Shown here: piece after piece, positions 18,248 to 27,310 of the stretch | How positions within the stretch are numbered: the stretch's first letter is position 1 | Layout of the letters: every line of letters starts with the position of its first letter | NCBI GenBank assembly: GCA_014803765.1 | Contig: JAAVBC010000014.1 | Location: 1-64,000, forward strand | Reading direction: 5' to 3' | Source: Bacteroides sp. | GTDB lineage: Bacteria; Bacteroidota; Bacteroidia; Bacteroidales; Muribaculaceae | DNA length: 64,000 nucleotides | Position numbers and translations under genes: made by a program | Notes under the pieces: model-generated | What the model saw: the letters and a program-made list of their open reading frames with translations, nothing else | What the model was told of the DNA's origin: nothing | The model's database searches: none

Positions 18248-19423
18248 ATGTCGGTGAAGAAAAATATAGCGACAGCTCGCTGCAATAAGTCAAGAGGGGA
18301 AGGGTCTGCTAATGGGTCTGCCAAACCGCATAAGTTTGTAAGATTTATCGAACTCCGGATTCCTGTCCATGCATGCACTCTCAGATGTCAGTACTGCTAT
18401 ATAACTCATCGCAGTCTGTTTGATTCATCCGTCAGACCCTTCAGATATTCTCCTCACTACATACGAAGAGTCCTTTCCCGCCAACGTCTGGGAGGGGCTG
18501 CCATAATTAATATGTGTGCCGAGGGGGAGACTTTATTAAGCAGCGAAGTGATAGAATTAGCACGCGAATTGCTCGAAGAGGGTCATTATGTCATGATTGT
18601 GACCAATGCCACGTTGACCAACAGAATTGAAGAATTAGCGAATTTTCCTAAAGAGATCATTGACAGACTTTTTATTAAATTCTCCTATCATTATATGCAA
18701 CTTAAGGAGAGGGGACTGCTTGATAAATTTTTCAATAACATACGCATGATGCGCGATGCAGGAGCATCGTTTACACTTGAGGTGACCCCTCATGATGAAC
18801 TTATACCGTTGGTAGAGGAAATGAATCAGCGGGCTATTAAGGAATTGGGCGCCTTACCTCATTTTACTGTAGCAAGAGACGACCGCTATGCTGGCAGACA
18901 TCTTCCGCTTCTTACTCAAATGAACCGGGAGGAATACCGGAATTTCTGGGGGCGTTTTAATTCTCCTCTATTCGACTATAAATTCAAGATATTCGAACAA
19001 CCTCGCTCGGAATTCTGCTGTGCAGGAGATTGGTCGGGGATTGTTGAGATCGCAACAGGCACTTGGAGACAATGCTATTATAACGCGAGCCGACCTGTTG
19101 ATATCTTCACTGATCCTGACAGCCCTATCCCTTTCCTGGCAATAGGACATAACTGCATGAGTCCTCACTGCTGGAACGGGCATACATGGCTCGGACTCGG
19201 AAGCATTCCCGGCATGGAGACTCCCACCTATGCCGAAATGAGAAACCGTGTATGCGAGGATGGCTCGGAATGGCTTAATCCTACTTTCAAAGAGCTTTTC
19301 TCCCACCGTCTGGAAGAAGCGCACATCCCCTATTCCTTATCACGGCGAATCGCTACGGACCTGAAAGTGGCGCCGATTGCAATAGCAAAAAGAATCCGAC
19401 GTCTTATTTTCGGCTCAAGATAA
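18248..19423 (+). CDS. radical SAM protein
   Basis: A 391-residue radical SAM enzyme with the canonical cluster motif CTLRCQYC (Cys43, Cys47, Cys50), followed by the partial TIM barrel. Extra cysteines in EFCCAGDW and CYYNASRP, plus a later SPHCWNGH, may bind a second cluster or metal. It follows the glycosyltransferase by 14 bp. Radical SAM enzymes in glycan loci can epimerise, deoxygenate or methylate sugars. The substrate here is unknown. Confidence 0.82.
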   Translation: MSVKKNIATARCNKSRGEGSANGSAKPHKFVRFIELRIPVHACTLRCQYCYITHRSLFDSSVRPFRYSPHYIRRVLSRQRLGGAAIINMCAEGETLLSSEVIELARELLEEGHYVMIVTNATLTNRIEELANFPKEIIDRLFIKFSYHYMQLKERGLLDKFFNNIRMMRDAGASFTLEVTPHDELIPLVEEMNQRAIKELGALPHFTVARDDRYAGRHLPLLTQMNREEYRNFWGRFNSPLFDYKFKIFEQPRSEFCCAGDWSGIVEIATGTWRQCYYNASRPVDIFTDPDSPIPFLAIGHNCMSPHCWNGHTWLGLGSIPGMETPTYAEMRNRVCEDGSEWLNPTFKELFSHRLEEAHIPYSLSRRIATDLKVAPIAIAKRIRRLIFGSR

Positions 19424-19447
19424 GTAACTCTTAACTATACTGAAATA

Positions 19448-20347
19448 ATGAGTTTTTTTAAGAAGACCCTTACATATTTGCATAAATATTTGCGATCGCG
19501 ATTCTCAATTTGCAGGAGTGATCAAATCCCGGAAACACAAAGGAATCTCACTCAGGAAGAACTTGATTTCATATCAAGAGTTGAGGTGTGTGATTATAGC
19601 GGAAATTTTATGCACATCTCTTTTGATGATGTAAGCAAATCCCTCGAAGAATTATTCAGCCATAATCATCCATCCATATATTCTGTAGAGTTCTTTAAAA
19701 ATCTCAAGGAACTTCATGAAAAATATGGTGCTTGTTTCAGTCTATATGTTTTCAGTGATAAGTTAGATAATGTGAACGACCGCTATAAGATGGAATTTCA
19801 GCAGGCCAAGGATTGGTTAAGATTCAATTTCCATGCTTATAAAAATAAAAAGTATGGGAGAAGGGGGATTAAAGGGGATTATGATAAGGGTATCGAACGC
19901 CTGCTCGTCATGGTCGGAGGTGATTCCTACTGCCTTGACGGTCAGTTCCGGGCGAGCTATTGGGAACTGAGTTTGAGGAATAGCTTATATATTAAAAATC
20001 ATTCTCTACACAAATCTTATATATTTTGCGCGAGAGATTCTTTTTCGCCTGTTAACACAAACTATTATCTGACCAAGGAACAACAAAGGCGCGTATATGA
20101 TAATGCCATATATCCTGATGCCGGGAACGGAATTATCTTTATTCAGACCTGCGCAAGATTAGATACGGATGAATTCTACAGGAAGTCAATGAAGCTTATA
20201 TCAGAAAATATCAATTGGCAGAAATATTGTGAGGTGCTGAATCATGAATGGGGATTTAACAGGGAAAGAATGGAGAAATTTTTAGAGTGGGCAAAGAATG
20301 ATATGAACTTTAGATTCGGATTCTTTGAAGATATCTATTCTGAATAA
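19448..20347 (+). CDS. polysaccharide deacetylase-like protein
   Basis: A 299-residue protein resembling the NodB deacetylase fold. It has FMHISFDDV at about residues 54-62, where the Asp pair would hold the catalytic base and metal ligand, and a FNFHAYKN segment near 127-134 that could supply His. The match is loose and the usual HxxxH metal motif is not evident. Lys/Arg-rich and Tyr-rich overall, no signal peptide. Its place in the operon supports a glycan-modifying role; confidence in the exact reaction is low. Confidence 0.55.
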   Translation: MSFFKKTLTYLHKYLRSRFSICRSDQIPETQRNLTQEELDFISRVEVCDYSGNFMHISFDDVSKSLEELFSHNHPSIYSVEFFKNLKELHEKYGACFSLYVFSDKLDNVNDRYKMEFQQAKDWLRFNFHAYKNKKYGRRGIKGDYDKGIERLLVMVGGDSYCLDGQFRASYWELSLRNSLYIKNHSLHKSYIFCARDSFSPVNTNYYLTKEQQRRVYDNAIYPDAGNGIIFIQTCARLDTDEFYRKSMKLISENINWQKYCEVLNHEWGFNRERMEKFLEWAKNDMNFRFGFFEDIYSE

Positions 20348-20397
20348 GTCAATCATAGAACAGATATTAAAACAATCATAGGACAGATATATAAATT

Positions 20398-21372
20398 ATG
20401 GATCTAAACTCAAAAATAGCTGAATTGAGAGCATCCATTTATAATCAGCTTTCACCTTTAATTCCCGGGGATTATATATTGATGGATGCTCCTTATTACC
20501 GCAATGTCGGGGATGTGCTGATTTGGGAGGGTATTCATGATTTTTGCAGACGGCTGCCCGGCAGGAATCTGGGAACGTCAAATATGACAACATGTCTTTT
20601 CCCCGAATTGTCGCCGGATGTGACAATCTTGCTGACCGGGGGTGGGAATTTCGGCGATTTGTGGCGAATTTTTCAGGATTTTCGCCTGGAGATAGTCAAG
20701 CATTATCCCAACAATCGCATCGTAATGTTGCCCCAGTCCGTGTGGTATGAAAATCCGAATCTGATAAAGAAGGATGCGGAAATAATGACTAATCACACTG
20801 ACTTACATCTATGTGCACGTGATGCATACAGTTTTAAGTTCTTTTCCGAACACTTTAAAGAGTGCAATATTCTACTCGTTCCGGACATGGCATTCTTTAT
20901 AAATCCCGATACTCTGAAAAAGTATCGGAAGAAAACCTCTCCGCGAAAATTATATCTTAAAAGAAGCGATAAGGAACTGGTAGCGGACACTGTAATCTCC
21001 GACATAGGGGAGGTGTTTGATATTCATGACTGGAAGCCATTTGAAAAACCGGACAAAGGTCTGGCATTTCTTCAGCCACTACTGAGCATGGCTTATCGCA
21101 CACGTAATAAACCCACATTGAGCAAGCTGACAGCAATTCTTGCGAATAAAATAGCCGATAAATTGGTGCGCGAGCGGATGGTTAGGGCAGGAATCAAATT
21201 TCTGTCACCATATTCAGAGATTATCACAACTCGCCTCCACACCATGATATTAGGAATCCTATTAGGAATCCCGGTAAAGATCATTGACAACAAGACCGGC
21301 AAACTATCCTCCTTCTCCGATACCTGGCTAAGCGATACCGACCTCGCATCCCCATACAGGGATCGAAGTTGA
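20398..21372 (+). CDS. polysaccharide pyruvyl transferase family protein
   Basis: A 324-residue protein of the polysaccharide pyruvyl transferase family. The N-terminal APYYRNVGDVLIWEG and glycine motif LTGGGNFGDLW (about 78-88) are typical, and a C-terminal TTRLHTMILGILLGIPV helix carries the conserved RLH. Such enzymes transfer pyruvate from phosphoenolpyruvate to make a ketal on a sugar. Last gene of the operon; a repeat-rich region follows. Confidence 0.87.
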   Translation: MDLNSKIAELRASIYNQLSPLIPGDYILMDAPYYRNVGDVLIWEGIHDFCRRLPGRNLGTSNMTTCLFPELSPDVTILLTGGGNFGDLWRIFQDFRLEIVKHYPNNRIVMLPQSVWYENPNLIKKDAEIMTNHTDLHLCARDAYSFKFFSEHFKECNILLVPDMAFFINPDTLKKYRKKTSPRKLYLKRSDKELVADTVISDIGEVFDIHDWKPFEKPDKGLAFLQPLLSMAYRTRNKPTLSKLTAILANKIADKLVRERMVRAGIKFLSPYSEIITTRLHTMILGILLGIPVKIIDNKTGKLSSFSDTWLSDTDLASPYRDRS

Positions 21373-21977
21373 ATAAATGACGTCTTTTTGTCCTAAATCC
21401 TGTATACACGAGGCGAAGCCAAGTGTCAGTGAGAATCCAGTATATCTGACAAGGTATATCGAAGCAAAAAAAGTGAAATCCATACCGATCAAAACTATTC
21501 ATTCATAAACACGCTGAATACAAAGGCGCGTCAACAACCCGCGGAAGCGGGTTGCCTAACCGTAAACCGGGGGTTTAAGCCCGTAGCGCTTAAACCCCCG
21601 GACGTCAAGACTGCTCTAATGCAACCAACCTGCGGAGCGGGTTGCCTAACCGGGATACTCAAAGCCGATAAGCACTGAGCGTTGATACCCCAGTGAGGCA
21701 ACCCGCTCCGCAGGTTGGATGATACTGTATCAGGTTATAAGTCCGCAGGTTTCAGCCCTTTGGGCTTCAACCAGCGGTTAACGGTGAGGCAACCTGCTCC
21801 GCAGGTTGGATAAATGCGGATACAAAAATACCGATTCGACCTTAACCGTGCAAGGGAGATTATGTCGTTATTTTAAGTTTAAATGAAAAAGCCGCCGCAC
21901 ACAATGCTGCATTTATACGTTTACATAATAAGCTAACGGACTATAGATATTGATTTTTCCATCGGTAATCGTTTTTT
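21373..21977. repeat. intergenic repeat cluster (short palindromic modules)
   Basis: About 600 bp without a gene, filled with palindromic modules. A 26-bp module at 21406-21431 recurs exactly at 26000-26025. Hairpin 21535-21554 has an 8-bp stem and a GGAA loop. Hairpin 21567-21601 has a perfect 14-bp stem. A 94-bp unit (21625-21718) is bounded by a perfect 23-bp inverted repeat (21625-21647 with 21696-21718), with a further half copy at about 21785-21811. A degenerate copy of the 94-bp unit is at 25871-25960. No transposase is present. Confidence 0.8.
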
Positions 21978-22008
21978 TTTGTGAAGTGGAGAAGATTGTG
22001 TAATTTTG
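21978..22008 (+). promoter_or_regulatory. promoter overlapping the SprT-like start
   Basis: TTTG at 21978-21981, 19 bases, TAATTTTG at 22001-22008. The predicted start falls within a few bases of the ATG at 22012, so the transcript may be leaderless. Confidence 0.6.
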
Positions 22009-22011
22009 GGT

Positions 22012-22752
22012 ATGATTATTACACGCGAACTGCTGTTGGAGAAATTCAGGTATTTCAATGAGTTGATTTTTATGAATAGACTTCCTGAAATTCCTATTGA
22101 ATTGTCGGATGTGAAGAGTTATGTGGGACTCTGCTGCTTTAAGCGGAGGCGCAAACCTTCCGGAGGATGGCTATATAGTGATTTTAAATTGCGATTCAAT
22201 ACTCGTATAAATCTAACTGAAAGGGAACTGGAGGATATTCTAATTCATGAGATGATCCACTATTGCATCGGATGGAATCAAAAGACTGATTCGTCACCCC
22301 ATGGGGAACTATTCCGAGCAATGATGAACAAAATAAATACTCAATGGGGGAGAAGCATTACAATCCGTCACACATCATCGCCATCAGAAAAAGATTCACA
22401 TTACGATACCCGCGCACGCTGGCACGTTATAGCCGTGCTTAATCCGAGATCTCAGACTGAGCAGCCGAAGCACCCCGCCGGAGACGGGAAAGTGTTTATA
22501 AAAGTCCTTCCCAGAGTCATGGAAAAGATAATCAACTATTATAATGCTTTTATCGGAGATCCCCGAATCTCTGAAATAGAACTCTATCTAAGCAACGATC
22601 CTTTCTTCAATCGATATCCGAACTCGGCAGCTCTGAAGGCGCATGAGTGTGATGAAGCGACAGTCAGGAATCATTTAAAAAATGCACATCCGCTTGAAAT
22701 CATTGATGGGAAAGTTCGCGAAAAAAATGTCAAACAACGTCACTCACATTGA
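22012..22752 (+). CDS. SprT-like zinc metalloprotease-fold protein
   Basis: A 246-residue protein. An N-terminal SprT-like domain has the zinc motif HEMIHYCIGW at about residues 78-87 and a downstream HGELFRAMM segment supplying the third ligand. A basic patch (CCFKRRRKPSGG) comes before it. The C-terminal third is unrelated to known domains in my reading. ATG 22012 is preferred to the TTG at 22006 because the domain begins within ten residues. It is preceded by a good promoter and followed by two hairpins. SprT-like proteins are thought to act on proteins bound to DNA; the bacterial role is uncertain. Confidence 0.78.
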   Translation: MIITRELLLEKFRYFNELIFMNRLPEIPIELSDVKSYVGLCCFKRRRKPSGGWLYSDFKLRFNTRINLTERELEDILIHEMIHYCIGWNQKTDSSPHGELFRAMMNKINTQWGRSITIRHTSSPSEKDSHYDTRARWHVIAVLNPRSQTEQPKHPAGDGKVFIKVLPRVMEKIINYYNAFIGDPRISEIELYLSNDPFFNRYPNSAALKAHECDEATVRNHLKNAHPLEIIDGKVREKNVKQRHSH

Positions 22753-22767
22753 AATTGAAGACATGGA

Positions 22768-22818
22768 AAATATGTTTTGCAACATATTTCCACATTTTTC
22801 CTCAAAAAAGAGGAAAAA
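22768..22818 (+). terminator. two hairpins after the SprT-like gene
   Basis: A 9-bp palindrome (22768-22776 with 22781-22789) is followed by TTTTTCCTC (22795-22803) pairing with GAGGAAAAA (22810-22818). Neither has a long T tract on the plus strand, so termination before ureA is likely but not certain. Confidence 0.4.
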
Positions 22819-22945
22819 AACAGCTTTTTGATGAACCGATTTTGAATTTGGGTTGTTAAAAAATACAAATGGTCTGTTAATTCTAAATAAGGAATAACAA
22901 TATCATAAGGAAAGAAAATAAGTTTCACCCTATAATCCGAATGCT

Positions 22946-23248
22946 ATGCATTTTACACCGAAAGAGCAAGACAAGTTGACTCTGCTATGTGTAGGTCTTA
23001 TTGCCGAACGCCGCCTTAAGAAAGGTCTGAAATTAAATTACCCGGAGTCCGTAGCTTATATCACAAGTTGCGCTCTTGAGGGTGCCCGTGAGGGGAAGAC
23101 AGTAGAGGAAGTTATGCACGATGCCACTCAGGTTCTCACAAAGGAACAGGTAATGGATGGCGTTGCCGACATGATTAAGCTTCTTCAGGTCGAGGCAGTA
23201 TTTACCGATGGCAGTCGACTCGTATCAATTCACAATCCTATCCGCTAA
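22946..23248 (+). CDS. ureA: urease gamma subunit
   Basis: A 100-residue urease gamma subunit, full length for a separate UreA. It has the family start [11 protein letters not shown], the conserved [10 protein letters not shown], and TEV-like segments through [15 protein letters not shown]. Gamma binds alpha and beta to form the (abc)3 holoenzyme in the cytoplasm. First of ureABC; an A-rich leader of about 190 bp precedes it, and I see no perfect TAnnTTTG there. Confidence 0.96.
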   Translation: MHFTPKEQDKLTLLCVGLIAERRLKKGLKLNYPESVAYITSCALEGAREGKTVEEVMHDATQVLTKEQVMDGVADMIKLLQVEAVFTDGSRLVSIHNPIR

Positions 23249-23280
23249 GGAGAAGCGGCAATTATTAAAAACATTAAATT

Positions 23281-23892
23281 ATGGCTCAGACAACATCTAA
23301 TGCATCTCAGCAAGCCGGTTCTCATCCCGCTCCCAATCCTGTTCCGGATAAGCCGATGCCCGACTTCAAGAATGGTTATGAAACCCCGATGGGCGTATAT
23401 CCCGGCACTCCCGATATCGCATATCCCAAGACTCCCGGTTTTGAACCTAAAGAGTATGTGCCTGTAGGTGGAGTTATCCTTGCAGACACTCCTATTGAAT
23501 ATAACACAGACAGACGCACTGTCAAACTGAAAGTCCGCAATACCGGCGATCGTCCCGTACAGATCGGTAGTCACTTCCATTTCTTCGAGGTGAACCGCTA
23601 CATGGAATTCGATCGTCCGAAAGCATTCGGCTATCACCTGAATATTCCTGCTACGACAGCCGTTCGTTTCGAACCGGGTGAAGAGAAGGAAGTAGAACTC
23701 GTAAGCTATGCAGGCAAACACAGAGTTATCGGCTTCGACGATCTCGTCAACGGCTACACCGGTCTGGAAGACACTCCGACATATTATCCGAAGTATCTTG
23801 AGGCTGTGCGCCGCATGAAAGAGTATGGTTATAAATCTGTCAGCGAAGAAGAAGCTGATGGAGAGTATGACGAAAATCAAGTTAAATCCTAA
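23281..23892 (+). CDS. ureB: urease beta subunit with N- and C-terminal extensions
   Basis: Urease beta subunit. The conserved core ([16 protein letters not shown] to [14 protein letters not shown]) occupies about residues 60-165, including [21 protein letters not shown]. At 203 aa it is about twice the usual separate UreB (near 100). It has a Gln/Pro-rich N-terminal extension of about 57 residues ([14 protein letters not shown]) and an acidic 40-residue tail. It lies 32 bp after ureA and 12 bp before ureC. The extensions may affect assembly; no function is known to me. Confidence 0.95.
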   Translation: MAQTTSNASQQAGSHPAPNPVPDKPMPDFKNGYETPMGVYPGTPDIAYPKTPGFEPKEYVPVGGVILADTPIEYNTDRRTVKLKVRNTGDRPVQIGSHFHFFEVNRYMEFDRPKAFGYHLNIPATTAVRFEPGEEKEVELVSYAGKHRVIGFDDLVNGYTGLEDTPTYYPKYLEAVRRMKEYGYKSVSEEEADGEYDENQVKS

Positions 23893-23904
23893 AGATTAAT
23901 TCCA

Positions 23905-25623
23905 ATGGCTACAATATCACGTCAAGATAATAACATGCTCTTCGGCCCCACAGTAGGGGATAAGATTCGCCTTGGCAACACCGATTTGTATGTAGAAATC
24001 GAAAAAGACCTGCGTGTATATGGCGATGAAGTCGTATATGGCGGTGGCAAAACCCTTCGCGATGGCATGGGTCTTGCAAATGAATGCTCTTCAAAGGAGG
24101 GCTCACTCGATATAGTTATTACTAACGTCACTATCCTTGATCCGGTGCTGGGCGTTGTGAAAGCCGACGTCGGCATTAAGGACGGCAAAATTGCGGGTAT
24201 CGGTAAAGCCGGCAACCCGAATATCATGAAGGGTGTCACTCCCGGTTTGGCTACAGGTCCGTCAACGGATGCCATCTCCGGCGAGCACATGATTCTTACC
24301 GCTGCCGGCATCGACGGTCACGTTCACTTCATATCTCCGCAGCAGGCTTACAACTGTCTGTCGAATGGTATTACTACTCTTATCGGCGGCGGTATCGGTC
24401 CGACGGACGGCACAAACGGTACGACTATCACTTCCGGTCCGTGGAACCTTGAGAGAATCCTTCAGTCAATCGACGGACTTCCGATTAACATCGGTCTGCT
24501 CGGCAAGGGTAACACTTCTCGCAAGGAGGAACTCTATGCTCAGGCAGCTGCCGGAGCTATGGGCTTCAAGATTCATGAGGACTGGGGCGCTACTCCCGCA
24601 GTCATCAGAAGTTGCCTTGAAGCAGCTGATAACCTGGATATGCAGGTTGCCATCCACACCGATACACTGAATGAATCCGGCTTTGTAGAGGACACTATCG
24701 CAGCTATCGATGGCAGAACAATCCACACTTATCACACTGAGGGTGCCGGTGGCGGTCATGCTCCTGACCTCCTGAAAGTTGCGTCAATGCCTAATGTGCT
24801 GCCTTCTTCCACTAACCCGACTCTTCCGTTCGGTATCAACTCAGAGGCTGAACTTTTCGATATGATTATGGTCTGCCATAATCTTAATCCGAATATCCCC
24901 TCTGACGTTGCTTTCGCAGAGAGTCGTGTGCGTCCGGAGACTCAGTCAGCCGAAAACATCTTCCATGACCTCGGCATTATCTCAATGGTAAGTTCTGACT
25001 CTCAGGCAATGGGACGTGTCGGTGAATCCTTCATGCGTACATTCCAGATGGCTTCTTACATGAAATCAGTAAGAGGTAAACTTCCTGAAGATGCAGAGGG
25101 CAATGATAACTTCCGCGTGCTCCGTTATCTTGCTCAGATCACTTTGAACCCGGCAATCACCTATGGTATCTCTGATATCCTCGGTTCGATTGAAGTCGGC
25201 AAGATGGCTGACCTCGTAATCTGGGAACCGGAATTCTTCGGCACCAAGCCGAATCTTGTAATCAAGGGTGGTGTCATCAACTGGGCAAATATGGGTGACC
25301 CGAATGCTTCACTTCCTACTCCTCAGCCGAAGATTATGCGTCCGATGTTCGGTGCATTCGGCGAGGCTATGCAGAAGACCCGTGTCTCCTTCATCTCTCA
25401 GGCAGCTGCTGAGGAAGATGTCAAGACTAAATACGGCTTGACTTCCGATGTATATGCTGTTCATGGTGTTCGCCAGTTGTCGAAGGCTGACATGGTTCGC
25501 AACTCAGCTACTCCGCACATTGAAGTGGATCCGGAGACCTTCTATACTTACGTTGACGGCGTACTCGCTTACGTTCCGCCGGCAAAGGTGCTTCCGTTGG
25601 CCCAACTCTACTGGTTCAGCTAA
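23905..25623 (+). CDS. ureC: urease alpha (catalytic) subunit
   Basis: Catalytic subunit hydrolysing urea to ammonia and carbamate, 572 aa. All nickel-site residues are present and fall at a constant +5 offset from the Klebsiella enzyme: His139 and His141 (DGHVHF), carbamylated Lys222 (GFKIHEDWG), His251, His277 and Asp365. The flap Cys324-His325 is kept in MVCHNLNP, where the second flap His of many ureases is Asn. Full length and apparently active. A strong terminator follows. Confidence 0.98.
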   Translation: MATISRQDNNMLFGPTVGDKIRLGNTDLYVEIEKDLRVYGDEVVYGGGKTLRDGMGLANECSSKEGSLDIVITNVTILDPVLGVVKADVGIKDGKIAGIGKAGNPNIMKGVTPGLATGPSTDAISGEHMILTAAGIDGHVHFISPQQAYNCLSNGITTLIGGGIGPTDGTNGTTITSGPWNLERILQSIDGLPINIGLLGKGNTSRKEELYAQAAAGAMGFKIHEDWGATPAVIRSCLEAADNLDMQVAIHTDTLNESGFVEDTIAAIDGRTIHTYHTEGAGGGHAPDLLKVASMPNVLPSSTNPTLPFGINSEAELFDMIMVCHNLNPNIPSDVAFAESRVRPETQSAENIFHDLGIISMVSSDSQAMGRVGESFMRTFQMASYMKSVRGKLPEDAEGNDNFRVLRYLAQITLNPAITYGISDILGSIEVGKMADLVIWEPEFFGTKPNLVIKGGVINWANMGDPNASLPTPQPKIMRPMFGAFGEAMQKTRVSFISQAAAEEDVKTKYGLTSDVYAVHGVRQLSKADMVRNSATPHIEVDPETFYTYVDGVLAYVPPAKVLPLAQLYWFS

Positions 25624-25660
25624 TCAATGCATGAGATTATAAAAATCAGATGAATATTAA

Positions 25661-25697
25661 TTACGGTGTGTCCCCGAAAGACACACCGTAATTTTTT
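25661..25697 (+). terminator. intrinsic terminator after ureC
   Basis: A perfect 12-bp stem (25661-25672 with 25680-25691, loop CCCGAAA) followed by TTTTTT at 25692-25697. It separates ureABC from ureEFGD as transcription units. Confidence 0.9.
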
Positions 25698-25746
25698 ATA
25701 CTTATAATTAATTAACTTTGGGGAAACTTTTTAACATTTACATTTG
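25678..25746. repeat. 69-bp direct repeat, copy 1
   Basis: Identical over all 69 bases to 26383-26451. It begins in the right arm of the ureC terminator and ends with a promoter-like TTTG (25717-25720)-N18-TACATTTG (25739-25746). The two copies flank a 636-bp insert. Confidence 0.95.
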
Positions 25747-26382
25747 CTGACTTCGTCATTGCGTCACCCTAAATTACCCTCAGATTTAGCTATATTTTGT
25801 TGAAAATCTATCATCTTTATTTTTGACTCAAAAAATTGACGATGTCAGGCGCGAATCGACTCTCTCGACACCAACCCAGACAAGGATTGCCTAACCGGAA
25901 ACCTCAACGCCGACAAGCACCGAGCGTCAATACAACAGCAGGACACCCCGCTCCAGTTGGCGGATCTGCCCTCTCTGTCTTATCCGTGAGATCCCGTAAA
26001 CACGAGGCGAAGCCAAGTGTCAGTGTAAATCCAACCACTTCCTGCAAGAAATTATATGAAAAAATCCGTGAAATCCGTCAGCATCCGAGCAAAAAGATCC
26101 GTGCGCTCATAATCCAAAAACAATCCCATTGATCTCAATTATTGCCTACTTGTCATATTATCTTCTTAAGATTGGAATGGATTGATTTACACACGGATCC
26201 TTTTGCTCGGATGCTGACGGATTTCACGGATTTTTTTATTTTTTTGATAATGGCGATTATTTTTTCGGAAGGGAATCACACTGACGCTCGGCTTCGCCTG
26301 CGTCTCACGGATTTGTTCGGATTCCACGGATTTTCTGACCGCCCCTTGCGTACGATAGCGACATCCACAGTGCAGCACATGG
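25747..26382. repeat. 636-bp repeat-derived insert inside the urease locus
   Basis: No credible gene. It contains a degenerate copy (25871-25960) of the 94-bp palindromic unit seen at 21625-21718 and an exact copy (26000-26025) of the 26-bp module from 21406-21431. It also holds a long near-perfect inverted repeat: about 45-bp arms at 26060-26104 and 26192-26236, one mismatch noted, separated by about 87 bp. A 98-codon open frame at 25836-26132 runs through the repeats and is not protein-like. Confidence 0.8.
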
Positions 26383-26451
26383 AAGACACACCGTAATTTT
26401 TTATACTTATAATTAATTAACTTTGGGGAAACTTTTTAACATTTACATTTG
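26383..26451. repeat. 69-bp direct repeat, copy 2
   Basis: Second identical copy of 25678-25746. It carries the terminator's right arm without its left arm, so it should not terminate, and a promoter facing ureE. Confidence 0.95.
26422..26451 (+). promoter_or_regulatory. promoter of ureEFGD
   Basis: TTTG at 26422-26425, 18 bases, TACATTTG at 26444-26451. The predicted start near 26457 gives a leader of roughly 105 nt before ureE. Confidence 0.65.
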
Positions 26452-26564
26452 TTAAAAAGGAAGTGAGAGCCATAGTAACATTAGCTCTCTCTACTATAAG
26501 CAATATTTAATGTGCAAACCGGAAGGTTTCCACTATTTCAAATCCTAAATAAAAGAAAATTATT

Positions 26565-27263
26565 ATGAAAGTATACAGTGAAGTGCTCGGAAACGTGCGA
26601 TCTTCCGAAGAGTGGAGAAAGCGTATAGAATCTGTAGAGACTGACGAGATTTTTCTTGATCAGTGGACTGCCCAGAAATCCCGTTTCCTTGCAAAAGGCG
26701 TCTCCGGAACGGAATATCCCGTAGCGTTAACACGCGGTTCGCACATAGTAGACGGCGACGTTATCGAATATGATGCGGAAGCCGGCAAAGCTGTAGTAGT
26801 ACGCCTTGAATTGAATCCTGTATTGGTCGTTGATCTCGGCGGCATTGCGGACAAGGATCATGACACTATCATCCGAATTGCTTTGGAGTTAGGACACGCT
26901 ATCGGCAATCAGCATTGGCCCGCAGTTGTGAAAGGCACAAAGGTCTACGTTCCTCTTACTGTTGATAAGAAGGTTATGCTTAGCGTTCTGGAAACTCATC
27001 ATATCCCCGGCATCACATTTGAATTCGAGAAGGGACTTGATGTAATCCCTTACCTTGCGCCTCATGAGACACGCCGACTCTTTGGAGGAGCAGGCCACGA
27101 AAGCCACTCTCACGAGCATGACCACGGACATATCGTTCACTATCACGAGCACGAACACACCCACGCTGACGGCACAACACATAGTCATCACCATGACCAT
27201 GAGGGTGAGCACAATCACTCACATTATGACGGCTGTCGCGAAGAGTCGGATTCCATACATTAA
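26565..27263 (+). CDS. ureE: urease nickel metallochaperone UreE with His-rich tail
   Basis: A 232-residue metallochaperone delivering Ni(II) to the UreDFG-apourease complex. The N-terminal peptide-binding domain and the C-terminal metal-binding domain (with the conserved interface around VVKGTKVYVPL) are followed by a tail of about 45 residues from HESHSHEHDHGH onward with more than 20 histidines. Such tails store nickel in other UreE proteins. It starts the accessory unit and is transcribed from the promoter in the 69-bp repeat. Confidence 0.95.
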   Translation: MKVYSEVLGNVRSSEEWRKRIESVETDEIFLDQWTAQKSRFLAKGVSGTEYPVALTRGSHIVDGDVIEYDAEAGKAVVVRLELNPVLVVDLGGIADKDHDTIIRIALELGHAIGNQHWPAVVKGTKVYVPLTVDKKVMLSVLETHHIPGITFEFEKGLDVIPYLAPHETRRLFGGAGHESHSHEHDHGHIVHYHEHEHTHADGTTHSHHHDHEGEHNHSHYDGCREESDSIH

Positions 27264-27310
27264 AAAGACACCCACGGGTGACATCACCAACAACGTAACC
27301 CCCATTACTG

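Noticed and set aside
23245-23880. 211-codon frame antisense to ureB
   Set aside because: Shadow of ureB; no start context or domain.
25836-26132. 98-codon frame inside the urease insert
   Set aside because: It is made of palindromic repeat modules and has an implausible composition.
25678-26451. Insert as a classical transposon with target duplication
   Set aside because: The flanking repeat is 69 bp, far longer than usual target duplications, and there is no transposase or terminal inverted repeat.
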